From Manis javanica (taxonomy: Eukaryota; Chordata; Mammalia; Pholidota; Manidae), in contig NC_133170.1 in NCBI RefSeq assembly GCF_040802235.1, positions 5,409,001 through 5,473,000 on the forward strand: 64,000 bases of DNA, given 5' to 3'. The position numbers were made by a program, and so were the translations under genes. Shown piece by piece: positions 49,215-61,909 of the stretch (position 1 is the first letter of the stretch; each line of letters begins with the position of its first letter). The notes beneath the pieces were generated by a model, which was given only the letters and a program-made list of their open reading frames with translations, was not told where the DNA came from and did not search any database.

Positions 49215-52130
49215 AAATATTACAGGCAGGGAATAGCAAATGTCAAGAAATGTTACATGCAGGAAATAGATGACATATTAGGTGTTTCCAGCAGAAAGAG
49301 CGTCAATGGAAAAATAAAAGTGATTGCAAAATTGTTGGGAGGGTAGGAGAGACACAAGTCTGGGGAATCCCAGGGACAGTTGGTCTGCAGGTCACCCTGG
49401 AGGGGAGGGAGCTGTGAGTGGTGCCTACCACCACTGACGGCATAACCGCCTCACATCCCGTCACAGGCTCAGTGTTAGCAGAACACCGTAAGCTGTCACA
49501 GCCACGGTAGGATGGCCCCAGCTCATTCGCCTTTTTCAAAACCTATGCTAATAAATCTCATTGGCAAAATCAAAAGCACATCCGGAATTCTAGCTGTAAG
49601 GGAAAGCCCTTTACCTATCAGCCCCTGTAACACGGAGGTGAGCAAAGAAGGAAGTGAGACTAGGTGTGCCCCCGCTGTCAGCTTTGCCAAGCATTCATGT
49701 ACATGTGCCTATCGGTAAAGTTCTCAAGGCCAACAATGGGAAAAACAAAAATAAAGAACCCTCTTAACTAACACAATGCAACTTACCCATGCAGCTTACA
49801 CTGTCCCCAACAGAAAGAGACAAAAATTCCATCCATCGCTGTACTTTATCTCAGAGGGATGTTCATTCTTATTCTGTCTTTATTACCATTGCACCTTGAT
49901 ACCCTACCTTATTAGGATTAAATTAAAAATTCTATCATTACAGGCTTTCTTCTGTATAAATTGGTAGGGAAAAGGGGAAGAGGGGAATATGTTTGCAATT
50001 ATGTTTATAAAACAAGAAATGAATTATGAGTAGCTCTTATATTCCTTGATTTTGCAACTGAACACTAAAGGAGATCAAACTTCTAAAAATAAGAGTATCC
50101 AGTGTGATTCGGCTATGGAAACACAGCAGGCTTCTTGGCGACAGTGATTCTACACCTTGGGGACACCACAGGTAGCTATCTCATACCCATACACACCCGA
50201 CAGTGCGAGGGAAGGGAAGACTCCCCCAGACCTATTTCTAGAAGACATTCCTGGGCCCACATAGCATTAGGAATTGAATTTAAAGCCAAAAGGATCCTCT
50301 CTGCACGCAGGCAGGGCCAAAACAAAAGAATGATGGGCAGAGTTCCCTAGGCTTAGTTATTCTCCAATTCCAGTCTCTCTTCATCTAGGGAGGAGTGAAT
50401 CGGAATGATGGAAACTCTCTTTCCAAATGAGGAATTAGTGCAGATGAGGAGAAGATGATTCTTGTACAACTGTAAATGCAAAATTTCACATGCATGTTTT
50501 TAAGGCAAATTATCCGCTAATACCAGTAGCAGTATCTGCTAATATTAGCTAATATCTGCTAATGCCATTAATAATCAACTGAAGGGAGAACATGGAGACT
50601 CTCTGAATTGAAACTCTCCTGTATAATAAAGACAATTAAAATCATTACTTAGCTGGTGTTAAGACCACAGAATAAACACTATATTGTTAATTAATTTCTT
50701 TTATCCAGAAATAAATAACCAAATTAAATTTTTTATAAAGCCCTTTACCTTCCACAGTAACCTAGAATACTTAGGGTACAATCTTAGTACATTAAGGCAA
50801 TTTGAAATAACATTAAATTTTAAGAGTCTAGATCACTATAAGATTTTATTTCACAAATTTGCAAAAGGTGTTTGAGGTTATTTTAAAAAAACAGTAGGAA
50901 TAGGTCTCTTTTACTTCACAGTTCTTTAGGGTTTAAATTCTTTGTATCTCTGAACCAATGTATTAAAAATCATTCCCAGTCTTTAGTTCATCATGAAAGT
51001 TTCTAAATATGCACACTAGTTGGAATCCTGCCTTTCTCCATCCCTGGGTAAAAAAAACTCACCTTGGAAAAGCTTTCTCACACCTCCTGTCAGCAGAGGC
51101 CGGCAGGCCCTTGTGTACCCTGCTTTTTCGCTTACTCTTGAGACCCCATCCCCATTCTCCTTGACTTATATCCAAGCACCCAGTGCAACTTCTCGCCCTC
51201 AGGTTCAGTACCTGAAACAGCTACACTGGTAATATCTGCAACGCCCTGCCTGCAGACTAAGTCCCTTCTTTGGCACTCGCATGGATGCTTTATGGTTTGG
51301 AATTATGGCCTCTGAGTGTAACCATGTCCTTACTGTTTATTTTAAATGAACAAGACACAAGCAGAGGAATGACGGGAAAAGACCCTTTCAGTTCTTGATT
51401 GCTAATGTCAAGAAAAACAAAGTCATACTCTGAAGCCATGATCTCTACCTTCAATTACTCCATTTTGTTGCAGTAAAAAGAGAGATGAAGGTTACAGATA
51501 ATAATGAAATCAATTTCTTTACACAGCTCAAAATAGGAAATATTGTAAATTAATGCCTCTCATCAAGGAATCGTTCTGGTACTGATGAGATATTCTTGTA
51601 TTTCCTCTTTGGATTCCCACGTGGTGCTTTGGCCTTATTATAAGCGTTTATCTGGCCCTACCAAGCACTCTGTGCTGCCACAGAGAGGCTGCGGCCGCCA
51701 CCACGCAGTTTCAAAGCTTTGTTGATTAACGCCATGTGCCGAGTAGCCACAATACCCGCCAAACCATCTCAGTGTTTCTATAGCCCTTACCTTCATTCTG
51801 AGTGACTTTCCTAGGTGACCATCACAACAAAAATATCTTAGAAGTGGACTGCTCAGAGAAAGCAGGAAGCAGCGATATAGTTTTGAAAATAGATAGGTAG
51901 CTGGCTACCTTGATAACTAGATGGATGTATAGGGAAGTAGATAAATCTCATAGGTAGATAGGAGGGCAGGTAAGTAGATGCATTATATGTACATATTTCC
52001 TTACATAGATTAGGTATATATACTGGAGAAAACTTTACTCACCCAAATTTAATGGAAGATATCACTAAATTTTTTTTTAAAAAGAAAGATTAATAAGCCC
52101 TTTTGTATGGATGGTGACATGGTCAGAGTG
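49215..52130. other. Intergenic DNA, mostly unassigned
   Basis: No gene recognised. A short tandem of ATCTGCTAAT-like units is at about 50510-50565, and a degenerate TAGA/GATA-type tract at about 51888-51990. Open frames up to about 70 codons are featureless. Confidence 0.5.
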
Positions 52131-52139
52131 TGAGTTAAT

Positions 52140-52625
52140 TTCCCCCAGATACTCATTTTCCCCTTCTTTCTTGATACCAGAACCCTCAGGTTTTACCTCG
52201 ACTCACGGTTGCCCAGAATCATTTTCCAGGTTCCCTTCAAGCTATTGTGTGACCAGGTGAGAAACACTGACAAGTGCAATTAAGCAGAAGTGTTATGTGC
52301 AGTTTCTTGGAAAGATTCTTGAAGGGAAGTGGGAGAAGTCAGCCCTTCCTCTGTCACTTTCTCCACTGCGCCGATTGGAATACAGATGTCCGGAATTCTG
52401 AGCAGTCACGTGGGCATCGAGTGGGAGCTACTAACGGAGGACGGCAGACCACTAAGTTTTGGGAATTTTGGTGACTGTCGCCATGGCATACTCTATGGGA
52501 TGAAAATTAGGGATTTTTCTACTGAGAGGAGGAAATAAATTTGTATGTTGTTTAAGATCCTGCTATTGTGGGTTCTCTGTTAGAGGGAGTATAGTGGAAG
52601 CCTAACTAATACTGTGGGTTACTTA
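52140..52625 (+). repeat. Ancient mammalian repeat, LTR-like, second copy
   Basis: AATCATTTTCCAGGTTCCCT, TTAAGCAGAAGTGTTATGTG and, near the end, AATAAATTTGTATGTTGTTT then AAGATCCTGCTATTGTGGGT and GCCTAACTAATAC. Same family as the fragment at 38010-38400 but with the 3' end kept. Family name not assigned. Confidence 0.5.
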
Positions 52626-52679
52626 AAACATACTCAAATAGCAAAATGTGATTAATAAGCTGTCTTCTAAGAGTAAGAA

Positions 52680-53000
52680 CTTCTTGCCCAGCAAGAGCGA
52701 GAGCATCATCGCTGGATTAACCGCCACGCACTCAGATCCTCTTGCTCTTGGGGCTCACGGATGAAAGACACAGAGAGTAAGACAAAAGCCGAAGCACAGA
52801 GAAGGCCTAGGACGAAGCCAGGAGGTAGAGGTGGCACAGGGTCTAGAGGCAGAGCTCACCACGGTCGCTGTGATGGTGGTGGCCCCGGAGCGAGGGAGGT
52901 CTTCTGGGGAGCTCACTGCGTCTCGAGGACACTAAGGTCACTGCGGTCATCTGAGAGATGTTCCATGTCTCGTGACGTCTGGAGGTGCAGCTCCTAAGGT
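52680..53000. other. CpG-enriched intergenic patch
   Basis: About 16 CpG in roughly 310 bases by my count, in a CpG-poor neighbourhood. It includes TTAACCGCCACGCACTC, CCACGGTCGCTG and CTGCGTCTCGAG. An overlapping + strand frame at 52761-52997 gives an Arg/Gly-rich 79-residue peptide of no recognised family. Could be a small regulatory element or the remnant of an exon. Confidence 0.5.
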
Positions 53001-53004
53001 GGTT

Positions 53005-54400
53005 CCTTGTTCTTCCTGCAGTGACACTCTTTGAGTGAAGAACTGCAAGCACTTAATGTCAGGGAGAGAAAGAGAATCAGCAAAACAGACAGAGGGGCAG
53101 TCAGGTCAATATAAAGAGAGCCAAGAAAAATTAGTGCACCAGAGGCAAAGTGAAGAAAACGTTTTGAGGAAAAGTGGTCAAAAATGAGAAATGTTGCTGA
53201 GTGGGCGACCAAGACGGAAACCAGAACTGACTCTGTCAGTCTCAGATGAACTAGTACATGTTATTCACGCTTCACTGTGTTCTTTGTGAGTATCAGCTCC
53301 GAGGATACTACTAAGCTGTAGGTTTTTCTTGTGAATCTTCACACTAACGTCAAAGCATTCGCACTGTGAAGTTGGGAGGACAGGGCCAATGTCTGGCTGA
53401 TGCGAAGTGTGGGGTAGAGTGGTTTATCTGTGTACTTACAGGTTTACTAAATACGTGGGCATTTTTATTATTTTAAATGCTTTTAGTCTTAGCTGTTACT
53501 AAATGGACAGATTGGTATGAGTAATGCATTTCAACTTGAAAGAAACTATTATTCAGTTAAATAGCTGGCAATTCTTTAATTAAAAAATTTTGTTTACCCA
53601 TGAAGTCCTATTTCTAGTTTCTGACTGCTTATGAGAGCACAGAGGTTAACTGCTCGCCTATCTTTCTTTTTCCTTTGGGGCGTCCCGCTCTATGCTTATC
53701 TGCTTCCATGTTTGTCCACCCGAGATCAGACGCGTCATGCTGTTCTGAGCTTTCAGGCCCTGATACCATGACTCTTCAAAGAACTCCCTTTATGTCTGCA
53801 ATATGACTCACTTTTAATAGTCTTTTTCATGTAAGGGGTTTTATTTCCATTTAATTATGAAGACCCTGTTAACCCTCTGTGGTTTTCTCCAAAGACTAGG
53901 ATTCCCTTTTTTTTCTCTCTGATCTTTTCAAGCACAATTAAATACAGTAAAGTAGATTTTTAAAACAAAAATTAACAATGGTTTCAACATAATTTTTGAT
54001 ATGGATAATGATCTTAATATCACTTCTCCGTCTTGTTAACTATGATGGCTTGTGCCCAGCTTATCACCAGAAACATCTTGCAGGTCTATTTCTAGATTGG
54101 TTAAGCCAACAGTGAAAATCTTGCAAAATGTTTTATTGGGTTTATTTAAAAACGTACTAAGAAAATTGTGAAAAAACACCGTTTGGGAGAGTGTATTTTA
54201 AAAAGGGGGGAGTCAGAGTATGGAAAAATTGTTTGATAAGGATGTTTCCCTAATGAGCCAAACGTGAAGGAAAGGTCTATTTAACTTATATCTGCAGATC
54301 GGAGCCAGGAGGGAAGCCTATTATTATTGGCTACTTCAACTCCTGACCACCTTTAAGCCAGATGTTGTTTATGAGTGAGGCTAAAAAAGTTTACACTACC
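53005..54400. other. Intergenic DNA, nothing recognised
   Basis: AT-rich, no gene. The stretch 53050-53220 has some ancient-repeat flavour (GAAATGTTGCTGAGTGGGCG) but cannot be assigned. Confidence 0.5.
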
Positions 54401-54404
54401 AGGT

Positions 54405-54925
54405 ATGTGAGGCAGTGACTCCCTCCCACCCCCAGAGAAGTCTACATCCTAAAGCCTGGAACCTATGAATATGTTAAATTACCTGGCAAAGAGGAATTCA
54501 GGTTGCAGAGGAAGTGAGGTTTTTTTACCATCTAAATTTAAAATAGGGAGATTATCCTGGATTATTCAGGTTGAATACAATATAACACAAAGGTCCTTGA
54601 CAGCAGGAAGCAGAAGAGAAATTCAGAGGAACAGATGTGGCAGTGGAAGCAGGGTCAGAAAGAGGCTGTATTGCTGGCTTTGAAGAGGGAGGCAGGGGTT
54701 GTGAGCGAAGGAATCTGGGTGGCCTCTAGAAGCTTGAAAAAAAGCTAGGAAGAAGGTTTTCCTCAATAGCCTCCGGAAGGAATGCAGGCCTGTTACCACT
54801 TTGACTTAAACCCAGTGAGGCCTGTGTTGGACTTCCAACCTACAGAACTGCAAGAAAAGCAATCTGTGTTGCTTTAAACCTTTAAGTTTATGGCAATTTG
54901 TAATGACAGTAAACGCACCAGGCTC
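54405..54925 (+). mobile_element. Solo LTR, MaLR/MLT1-like, second copy
   Basis: Same family as 41631-42152, same orientation: GAACCTATGAATATGTTAAA, GGGAGATTATCCTGGATTAT, TGCTGGCTTTGAAGAGGGAG, GGTGGCCTCTAGAAGCTTGA, and GTTGCTTTAAACCTTTAAGT at the 3' end. Boundaries approximate. Confidence 0.65.
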
Positions 54926-54929
54926 CGCA

Positions 54930-55780
54930 GTTAGATAGTAATGCTTTGCTATTAGAGTATTTGTGTGGTGTGTTGACTGGCTATCTTCCCCTCAGTGGGA
55001 GAAGATTTTAAGTGCTGGGGCTCTCAGATATTAATCTTAAAGTCAGGATTAGCATCAACAAAGAATGGTTTTAGTTGGAAATACAAAGGCACAAGAAATA
55101 TGAAAAGCTACTCACTGACGTGTGATAAGACATATTCCCATGTACACGAACATCCAGCATCCCCATACACCAGCTTCTCTGATGTATGCCAATGTCAGCT
55201 CTCCTGCACAGCTTTTTGACTGCAAAACTGTTTTTCTATTGTTCACACTAATCCTCATTATTTTGAGAGAGAAGTCTTATGACTGGGAGGTTTGCACTGT
55301 CTCCAAGGCTGCTGCTCTTTCAGTGTCAGGTCTTGAGCTGTCCTCAAGTTGGTCCCATCTGGGCTGTGGATGCTGTCTGCGCTTCATCAGATACAAGACC
55401 CCTTCTGTTCATTAGCTCTTGGGTTTTGTGTTCAAATTTATACCACTGACAATGAAAAGTGAAGTCATTTGAAGCTGTTAAATAATATAGCATGCATTTA
55501 TTGACTGCTACCTGTGAAGCCCGGTGGTGTCAGGAGGAAATATGTCATGATACATTCTATCAAGGAGCTCAAAATTTAATGATGGGGGCATGCAGATTAT
55601 TTTAAAATTGTAGAAGTGGGCTAATGGGGGCTTGCACAGTGTGTTAGTGGAGGGAAGCAAATGAAATAGGAGCAATGAATAAGTGTTCTTCCATTGGACC
55701 AGGGGAAGGGGCAGTCAACGCTGCAGCAAGTGCACATGCCGTGGGGTGGAGGCTCGTGTGAGCACGGAGGGTTCGAGGAA
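54930..55780. other. Intergenic DNA with an ancient repeat trace
   Basis: Near 55475-55590, CATGCATTTATTGACTGCTA and CTATCAAGGAGCTCAAAATT resemble the ancient repeat at 31985. No gene recognised. Confidence 0.45.
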
Positions 55781-55789
55781 CCGAACCCG

Positions 55790-56240
55790 GCAACGGGGTG
55801 TGCAGTGGTGACAGGGAAAATACCCAAAAGGATTCTGAGTATCTTTACCTCTTTCTTACCTTGAAAATCCTGTGAGGTTACCCTCTGTAAGTCTGGGGAG
55901 AGGAAATCCCAGGGCAAAATACCTCTAAAAAATGAAATCAGTCAAAAGGAGAAATAAAGTTTAAAATCCACTTGTTGCTTACAAACTGCAGTCTGGGGCC
56001 GTTTTTCTCTTTCTAGCTCCAGCAGAAAACAAAAGCAGCCCTCCCCTCACCTCTCGGGTACAGATAAGCCCTCCTTGCCTAGGTAATTACCCATTGATGT
56101 GGAGATGAACTTCTCTCCACCCCTGAGGAATGATGCAAATGAACTAAAGCGATATTTCTTTCCACCTCTGAACACCTATTAATATGCGGATGTACTAAAG
56201 CCAGGCAAGATACTCTGGAAATATTACAATTTTACACACA
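55790..56240 (-). mobile_element. ERV LTR, minus strand, copy A
   Basis: Shares word order with 61340-61701: AAATCAGTCAAAAGGAGAAA, a CAGATAAGCCCTCCTTGCC segment, CCATTGATGTGGAGATGAAC, AACACCTATTAATATGCGGA and ACTAAAGCCAGGCAAGA. The right edge ends TTTACACACA, which is TGTGTGTAAA on the minus strand, a fit for the TG start of an LTR. Left boundary approximate. No viral genes adjoin. Confidence 0.6.
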
Positions 56241-56244
56241 CCCT

Positions 56245-57900
56245 CCCTGTGAAATTCTATTGACCACAGGCATCCCTGTGTTCAAAACTGAGGTTGACCG
56301 GAGAGGTCTAAATACCATATGCTAATTTCTAAAAAGGATGAAATGAGTCATTATTTGAAACCATTCTATTTATGTATCTGACTTCAGCATCTACTGCTTT
56401 TTCAGTGAAATCACTCTGCAAGATAGTCCAGTTCTTTAAAATGCAGGTTCTCATTATAGTCTCCCTAGAAATTACGAAAGTTAATGAAATTAATATCCTT
56501 TTATGAGGCTCCATTCCATAATAGAAGATAATTCCTTTTTAATTCTTCTAAGGCAATTTTCTCCTCAGTTGAGAAAATGGGGAGAGTCTGTGTTTATTAA
56601 GAATGATTTCAGCCTCCAAATTATGTCATATATCAGTAAGAGTTAGGTTTGATGTTCTTTAAGAACTCAACACTGTGAGCCTGTGGATTTTTTTTTTTTT
56701 TTACAGATTAAAAAAAAAATTGAACCAGTCTTCTGCAAAAAGGACAGGACTTTCAGACATTTTGAAAATCCCAACTAAAATGTAAATTGATAAACAAGAT
56801 GTTTTTGTAACTTGCCACCATTTGTCAACCATGTACTAGGTACCATTTAATGTTTTGTGGTTTGCCATTTATTACGTCAGGTAAACCTCACTGCAGCTGA
56901 ATCAGTTTCGTATTACTCTTTCAGTTTTAAATAATACACCTAGACAAGATAAAGGCTTTCTTATTGGTAGAACCAATACTTGAACACAAACTTTTGTATG
57001 ATTTCAAATTTTTTCTACTACATTATAGCAACATGTGTAGTTTAGTTCCATAAAAACTGTCTTCACCAACAAATAGTAATGTGGTAAATAACAATGATTG
57101 TCATCGAGGTTATTTTCAATAACTCTTTAGTTATCCAGGATGATGAACAGGTCATGAGAAAAAAAATAACTTTATTACTGCAATGATGACTCAGTCCTTG
57201 TTCGACCTAAGTTTGCACCACAATACATTCCATCCTTTGGACCATCAATTCTACAAAGCTTTCTCTAAATTTGGAATCTAGATCTTCAAAAGATATTGAC
57301 TGACAAATTGACATTGACTTCATTAGGTGGTGACATGAATATTTCTGAGAAAGCAGATGCTGACTGACAACCAAGGAATTATGGAGATGGAACAGAAATG
57401 ATGATGACTTGATTTGGGGCTGGAATAAAGTGTATGTGCTAAGCGCAGAGGATGCATGCTGAAAATAGAGACATGAGGCTGAAGAGACTGAGATTAAATT
57501 ATTCGGGATGTTTAAAACCAGGCGTGATAGACCATATATATAGCATAAGTTATTGATCAAGTCGATGACAGAATGAGTCTGTTAACAGTATTGAGGATAA
57601 TCCATAGCAGAGAAAGACAAGCTAGAAACTACAGCTAAGAGACGGATATCATCTTTAGTTCCTACTCCTCTCTGATCTAGACAGTCTCATCACAAATGAA
57701 GATCTACATCTTTGGTCTTTGAAATCCCTATTACTTATTTTTCTTCTCATTCTTAAACTATGGATTTTAAAAAGCCCAATTCATTCCTTTAAAAAAATAA
57801 TTTGACTTGGCATTTTCCACCACCATTTATACATTAAAAAAGCTATCAGCCGTTTACAGTGTGTTTCACATCTGTTTTCTAATTTGAGGCAGACAGAGAC
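56245..57900. other. Intergenic DNA, nothing recognised
   Basis: AT-rich with a T-run at about 56690 and A-run at 56711. The 117-codon minus-strand frame near 57207-57560 has no recognised domain and lies in AT-rich sequence; not supported as a gene. Confidence 0.5.
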
Positions 57901-57905
57901 GGTAT

Positions 57906-58438
57906 TGTGGGGGCCAAAGGTAGGCCACCCCAAAACGTGCCACTTAGATTATTTCCAGCTGAAAACAATCAAGGCCCAAATGACTCCGAAAGAATTTTTG
58001 GCCTTTCCGTTAACTGCCTAAAAGGATGTAGATGGAGGACCTGCTTTAGGAGGAGAGTTATCGCAAGAGAGACCTAATTATAATGCGACCCAGGGGTGGT
58101 AGACAGGGAGGCGTGTAACAAAGTCTATTTGTCAAATCTCCTCTCTATGTCCCATTGTTTCTCTGTGGCCCAGCAAGCATTTGCTATACATTTACTCTTT
58201 CATATTCCTGCGACTTACCTTCTTCCCTTTGAAATCACAGACCCTACCCTTTTCTCCTTGGTTCAAGATGACATATATTCCATTTGCCTGACCGTCTTTG
58301 GAATCGCATGTCTGTGTGGATTCTGCGTGCATAAGTAATTAAATTTGATTTTCTCCTGTTAATCTGTCTCATGTCAACTTGATTCTTAGACCAGCCGAAG
58401 AACCTTGAAAGGTAGAGGAAAAATTTCCCTTCCCATCA
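57906..58438 (+). mobile_element. Solo ERV LTR, plus strand
   Basis: A unit of 533 bases starting TGTGGGGGCCAAAGG and ending TTCCCTTCCCATCA, so TG...CA. Inside are GGCCACCCCAAAACGTGCCA, GGGAGGCGTGTAACAAAGTC and, near the end, TGTTAATCTGTCTCATGTCA, wording I associate with class-I ERV LTRs. Flanking GTAT (57902-57905) and GTAG (58439-58442) could be a four-base duplication with one change. No internal viral sequence adjoins. Confidence 0.65.
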
Positions 58439-58444
58439 GTAGCC

Positions 58445-59980
58445 TCATGCCCATTTTAACCTAACGTAATCAAGACTCAAAGATGTTAAGGGGTGAATTG
58501 AGGGTAAAGAGACAGTCTTCTGCCTTTCCATCCATCACCTGACAGTATCCTCATGGTAACAATCACTTTGGAAATGAAAATAAATTAGTCATTCCTCTTC
58601 TTGGCTGTAACGTGAGCTCTCTGCTCTCTGCCGACCAGCTGACTGTTGGACCTGAAATCCTAAATGCATTTTTATCAAGGTTAACAATGAAGTTTGGTTG
58701 GTATTAAAAAGGCTACTTTCTCTTCTATGACTTGCATTCTGGCCCTGGTGTATCTTTTCTTTTAAATTAGAGTTTAACCTGTTGTTCATGAGGCATCTTT
58801 AGGAAATGGGAGTTCCTTCCATTTTCCTCATAGGAATTGAAGACGTAAAACAAAAGCTGGCCTGACTGTGAGCTCACACAGGGATGGTTTCCTTGGCAAC
58901 ACGTATGTGAAAGCCTGCAGAACCTCCCCAATTTCCACTCCTGCTTTCGCAGTGTTCAGACTGCTAACACGGGTGCGCTGGTGTGACAGCAGCTGTTTTG
59001 TGTGAGAGTGCTTATGAGACCCAGGCTGAGGAGGAGGCCACCCCTGTTCAGCCAAAAGAGAGAATAAAAGTCAACTCCCAACACGGAGTAGTAGGACATG
59101 AACCCAAGAGATCCTATTTCAGTTTTTATAAGCGAGATGGAAGGGACACAAATGATTATAACAATACATAAAGAAAATTACGTTGTTTCTAATATGAAGG
59201 TCACAACCCAAATCTGGGTGTTTCCGTTCTATTGTTTGTCTTATTAAAGAGTGGCTATGCTCTGGGGCTTACTCACTAGTAAAATCACTCTTCAGAAGTT
59301 CATGAAACTTTTTACTCCCACTTATGCATTCAAAAGCTCATACCATGCTGATAATAGCTGATATTTCTGCATCTATGTGCCCAGGGTTTTATATATAGTC
59401 ACTGGGGAGCAAGAATTTACCATCGAAGTTCTTATATCTGGCTTAAGAATCAAATTGACAAGAGACAAAATGACAGGAGGAAAAAACTAAATGTAATTAC
59501 ATATGTTCAGGGAATCCACAGACGCAGATTGCAAAGACAGTCAGGGAGAATGAGGCATCTGTCATCCTGAACCCAGGAGAAGCGGGCAGGGTCTGGACTT
59601 CAAGGGAAAAGGGAAGTAATTCACAATAATGTGAAAGAATAAATGTTTGGAAAACAAATACTTGATGGGACACATGGAAACAATGGGCATAGGAATTTTA
59701 ACAGACTAAGCCACATCCTTCCCTGTGTACTTCCTCTCGATCACATTTTGATGTAGTTATCTACGGTGAGAGCTCTTTTCCTGGATTCATTCCTCTATCT
59801 AAACCCCTTCTATGCAGTCAGGTGGGGAAGGTCAAAGTCTCTTTCTAAGTCTTTTGGACCTTGATTGTTTTCAGTTCTGACAAATCCACCTGACAAATTG
59901 GCATATCTTGGGGCAGCCTGTCCTTGGCCCCTGCATATTATTTCAATTAATATCACAGTAGATGTCACAATAATCTCAAG
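58445..59980. other. Intergenic DNA, nothing recognised
   Basis: No gene or named repeat seen. Short frames near 58589-59171 are featureless. Confidence 0.5.
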
Positions 59981-59984
59981 AGGA

Positions 59985-60130
59985 AAATGATCCATTTTTC
60001 AGACGGAATAACTGAGGGTAGAGAGGGTGAGGCATTGGTCCAAGATCACCCAACCAGGATAAGCTGCGGTCAGGATTTGAGCCCAAGTGTCTGACTCCAC
60101 AGCAACCTCCTTAACCCAGCAGTAGCATTA
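59985..60130 (-). repeat. MIR SINE
   Basis: Clear reverse-orientation MIR: CCATTTTTCAGACGGAATAA, AGATCACCCAACCAGGATAA, GGATTTGAGCCCAAGTGTCT and GACTCCACAGCAACC. Confidence 0.8.
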
Positions 60131-60561
60131 CTGCCCCAAACTGTGATTATGGTGATGTCAGCTGAAGTGAAATACCATGTCCTTGAGGGTCTGTGAGATT
60201 TTTGCCTTTTTCATTTTTTTCTGGGTACTCTCTAAGATCTTACTAAATATTTTAATGAATAAAACCTGATTTGCTATGATTATAGAGTCATAACATCATA
60301 ATTAAGCATGTTCTTTTTAAGCTAGAGGAGGTGGCTGACAGATGAGATTTATCAGGATGAGAATGAAATAAATTATTTCTTGAGGTATTTGAAAGGACAA
60401 AAGGACAAGACAGAGTAGAACTCTTTTTTTTTTTAAGCAGAAGAAAAGATTCATGGAAGCAGGTGGAACTCAAGTTGGAATGACCAGATACAAGTAGGAA
60501 AGAGATTACTGTACTATGGCTTTGAGGGCAGAAGTGGAGATTATACTAATCTAATTAGTTC

Positions 60562-61123
60562 TGTTTCAGGTTGAGTTTGCTCTCGTTGGTTCTTTTCCCC
60601 TCTGAAATAAAGAATTGAAAGGCAGAGACACAAAAGCAAAGCAGAGCAGAAGTTTTACTTGAATGCACCACAAGGGAAGAGTGGGCCAGAGTGAAGGTAG
60701 ACAAAAGCCCTGATTTTTTAGGGGAGGGTCTATTTATCATGTCCTAGCCAGGAGGCACCTCTTTGATTGACAGGTTAGGTCAGTTCATTGACAGCTCTAA
60801 GTTCTACTCCCATTCCTCTTGGTGCACCTGTCTTTTACCAGAATGCACACAGAAAAGCCCATGGGGAGGGTGGGGGGCAGGTGCAAAACCTCATATTTAC
60901 TTTAATGAGATTATAACGTGGTGCAGTTTTGGTGGTTATTAGTTTTGTTCCATTGTACCTGCTTTGGGATCTGGTTGGGACCAGTTTGGCCTGGTCCCGA
61001 TAGGCACAGAACTTACCTCCCTGCAAAGCCTTTGTCGTTTTCACGTGGGATCCCCCTACCTGGGTGGTTTTTCCCTTGAACCTTATCTTCCCCAGCTGCT
61101 CATGTCTATCTTTCTACCTAACA
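60562..61123 (-). mobile_element. Probable solo ERV LTR, minus strand
   Basis: The + strand runs from TGTTTCAGG to CTACCTAACA, i.e. TG...CA in reverse, 562 bases. It contains GAAATAAAGAATTGAAAGGC and CAAAGCAGAGCAGAAGTTTT, and toward the right GATCTGGTTGGGACCAGTTT and CCTTATCTTCCCCAGCTGC. On the minus strand an AGTAAA poly(A)-signal variant lies at about 60655. Different family from its neighbours. No clear target duplication. Confidence 0.55.
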
Positions 61124-61339
61124 TTCCCCTTCTCTAATATTATATATAAACATTTCTCAAGTAACCTAATGTAAGAGTTCCCCCCCCCCAAAATTGAACA
61201 AGTATTCTGTAAAATTACATGGTAAAAGTAACAGTGCTTATAAGGAAAAATATTTCAAAAAGAAAAGTAGTTGCTTTGTTTCACCAAAACTTCTCTGATC
61301 TCTCTTATGAGCCACTCACCTACTGGATAAACACACACA

Positions 61340-61701
61340 CACAAAATTAGTCACACAGAGTCCAGAATTTAGGCCAGTCTGTAACTCCAGGGGGCAAATA
61401 TGTTCCTAGCCTGGGGCAAATTACCTTTGAAGCCGAAATCAGTCAAAGGGAGAAAGGAAGTGGGAGAAACCTATTTATTACCTACAAGCAGTTGTCTACT
61501 TCTGCTCGCCTGAGTCTCTCATGATCTGGCTGCAAAAACAGACCCCCACCAAGCCTCTGTGGTCCAGATACACCTTCACTCCCCATAGCAAGCATCCATT
61601 GATATAGAAATGGATGCTCCACCCCTTGTAAACACCTATTGATATGGAGATGCACTAAGGCCAGGAGACAGATTCTGGAAATAGTGCAAGTTTACCCACA
61701 C
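61340..61701 (-). mobile_element. ERV LTR, minus strand, copy B
   Basis: Same family as 55790-56240: GAAATCAGTCAAAGGGAGAA, CCATTGATATAGAAATGGAT, AACACCTATTGATATGGAGA, TGCACTAAGGCCAGGAGACA, ending TTTACCCACAC. It also retains a GGGGGCAAATATGTTCCTAG segment. The two copies differ at many positions. Confidence 0.6.
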
Positions 61702-61909
61702 AGTCTAATGATTTAAATAAACTATCTGGTTTAACTCTGTTGCTCAGGAATGATGGTTCAATCTGACACAGAGCTCCCTGTTCTCCCTGCTTTTCTTCTA
61801 AGTGATATTGGGCTGTGAAGGGAGGGAAATACATGCCTCGACGGCACTCAGAAGATGCGTTAGTCTTGCGCTGACACTTAAGTGAGCTCTTGCTGGCATT
61901 TTCTGAGCT

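Noticed and set aside
57207-57560. 117-codon minus-strand frame as a gene
   Set aside because: No domain, no splice or promoter context, compositionally ordinary AT-rich DNA.
55790-61701. The two minus-strand LTR copies as ends of one provirus
   Set aside because: The interval holds a MIR and other LTRs, no viral coding text, and the copies are quite diverged from one another.
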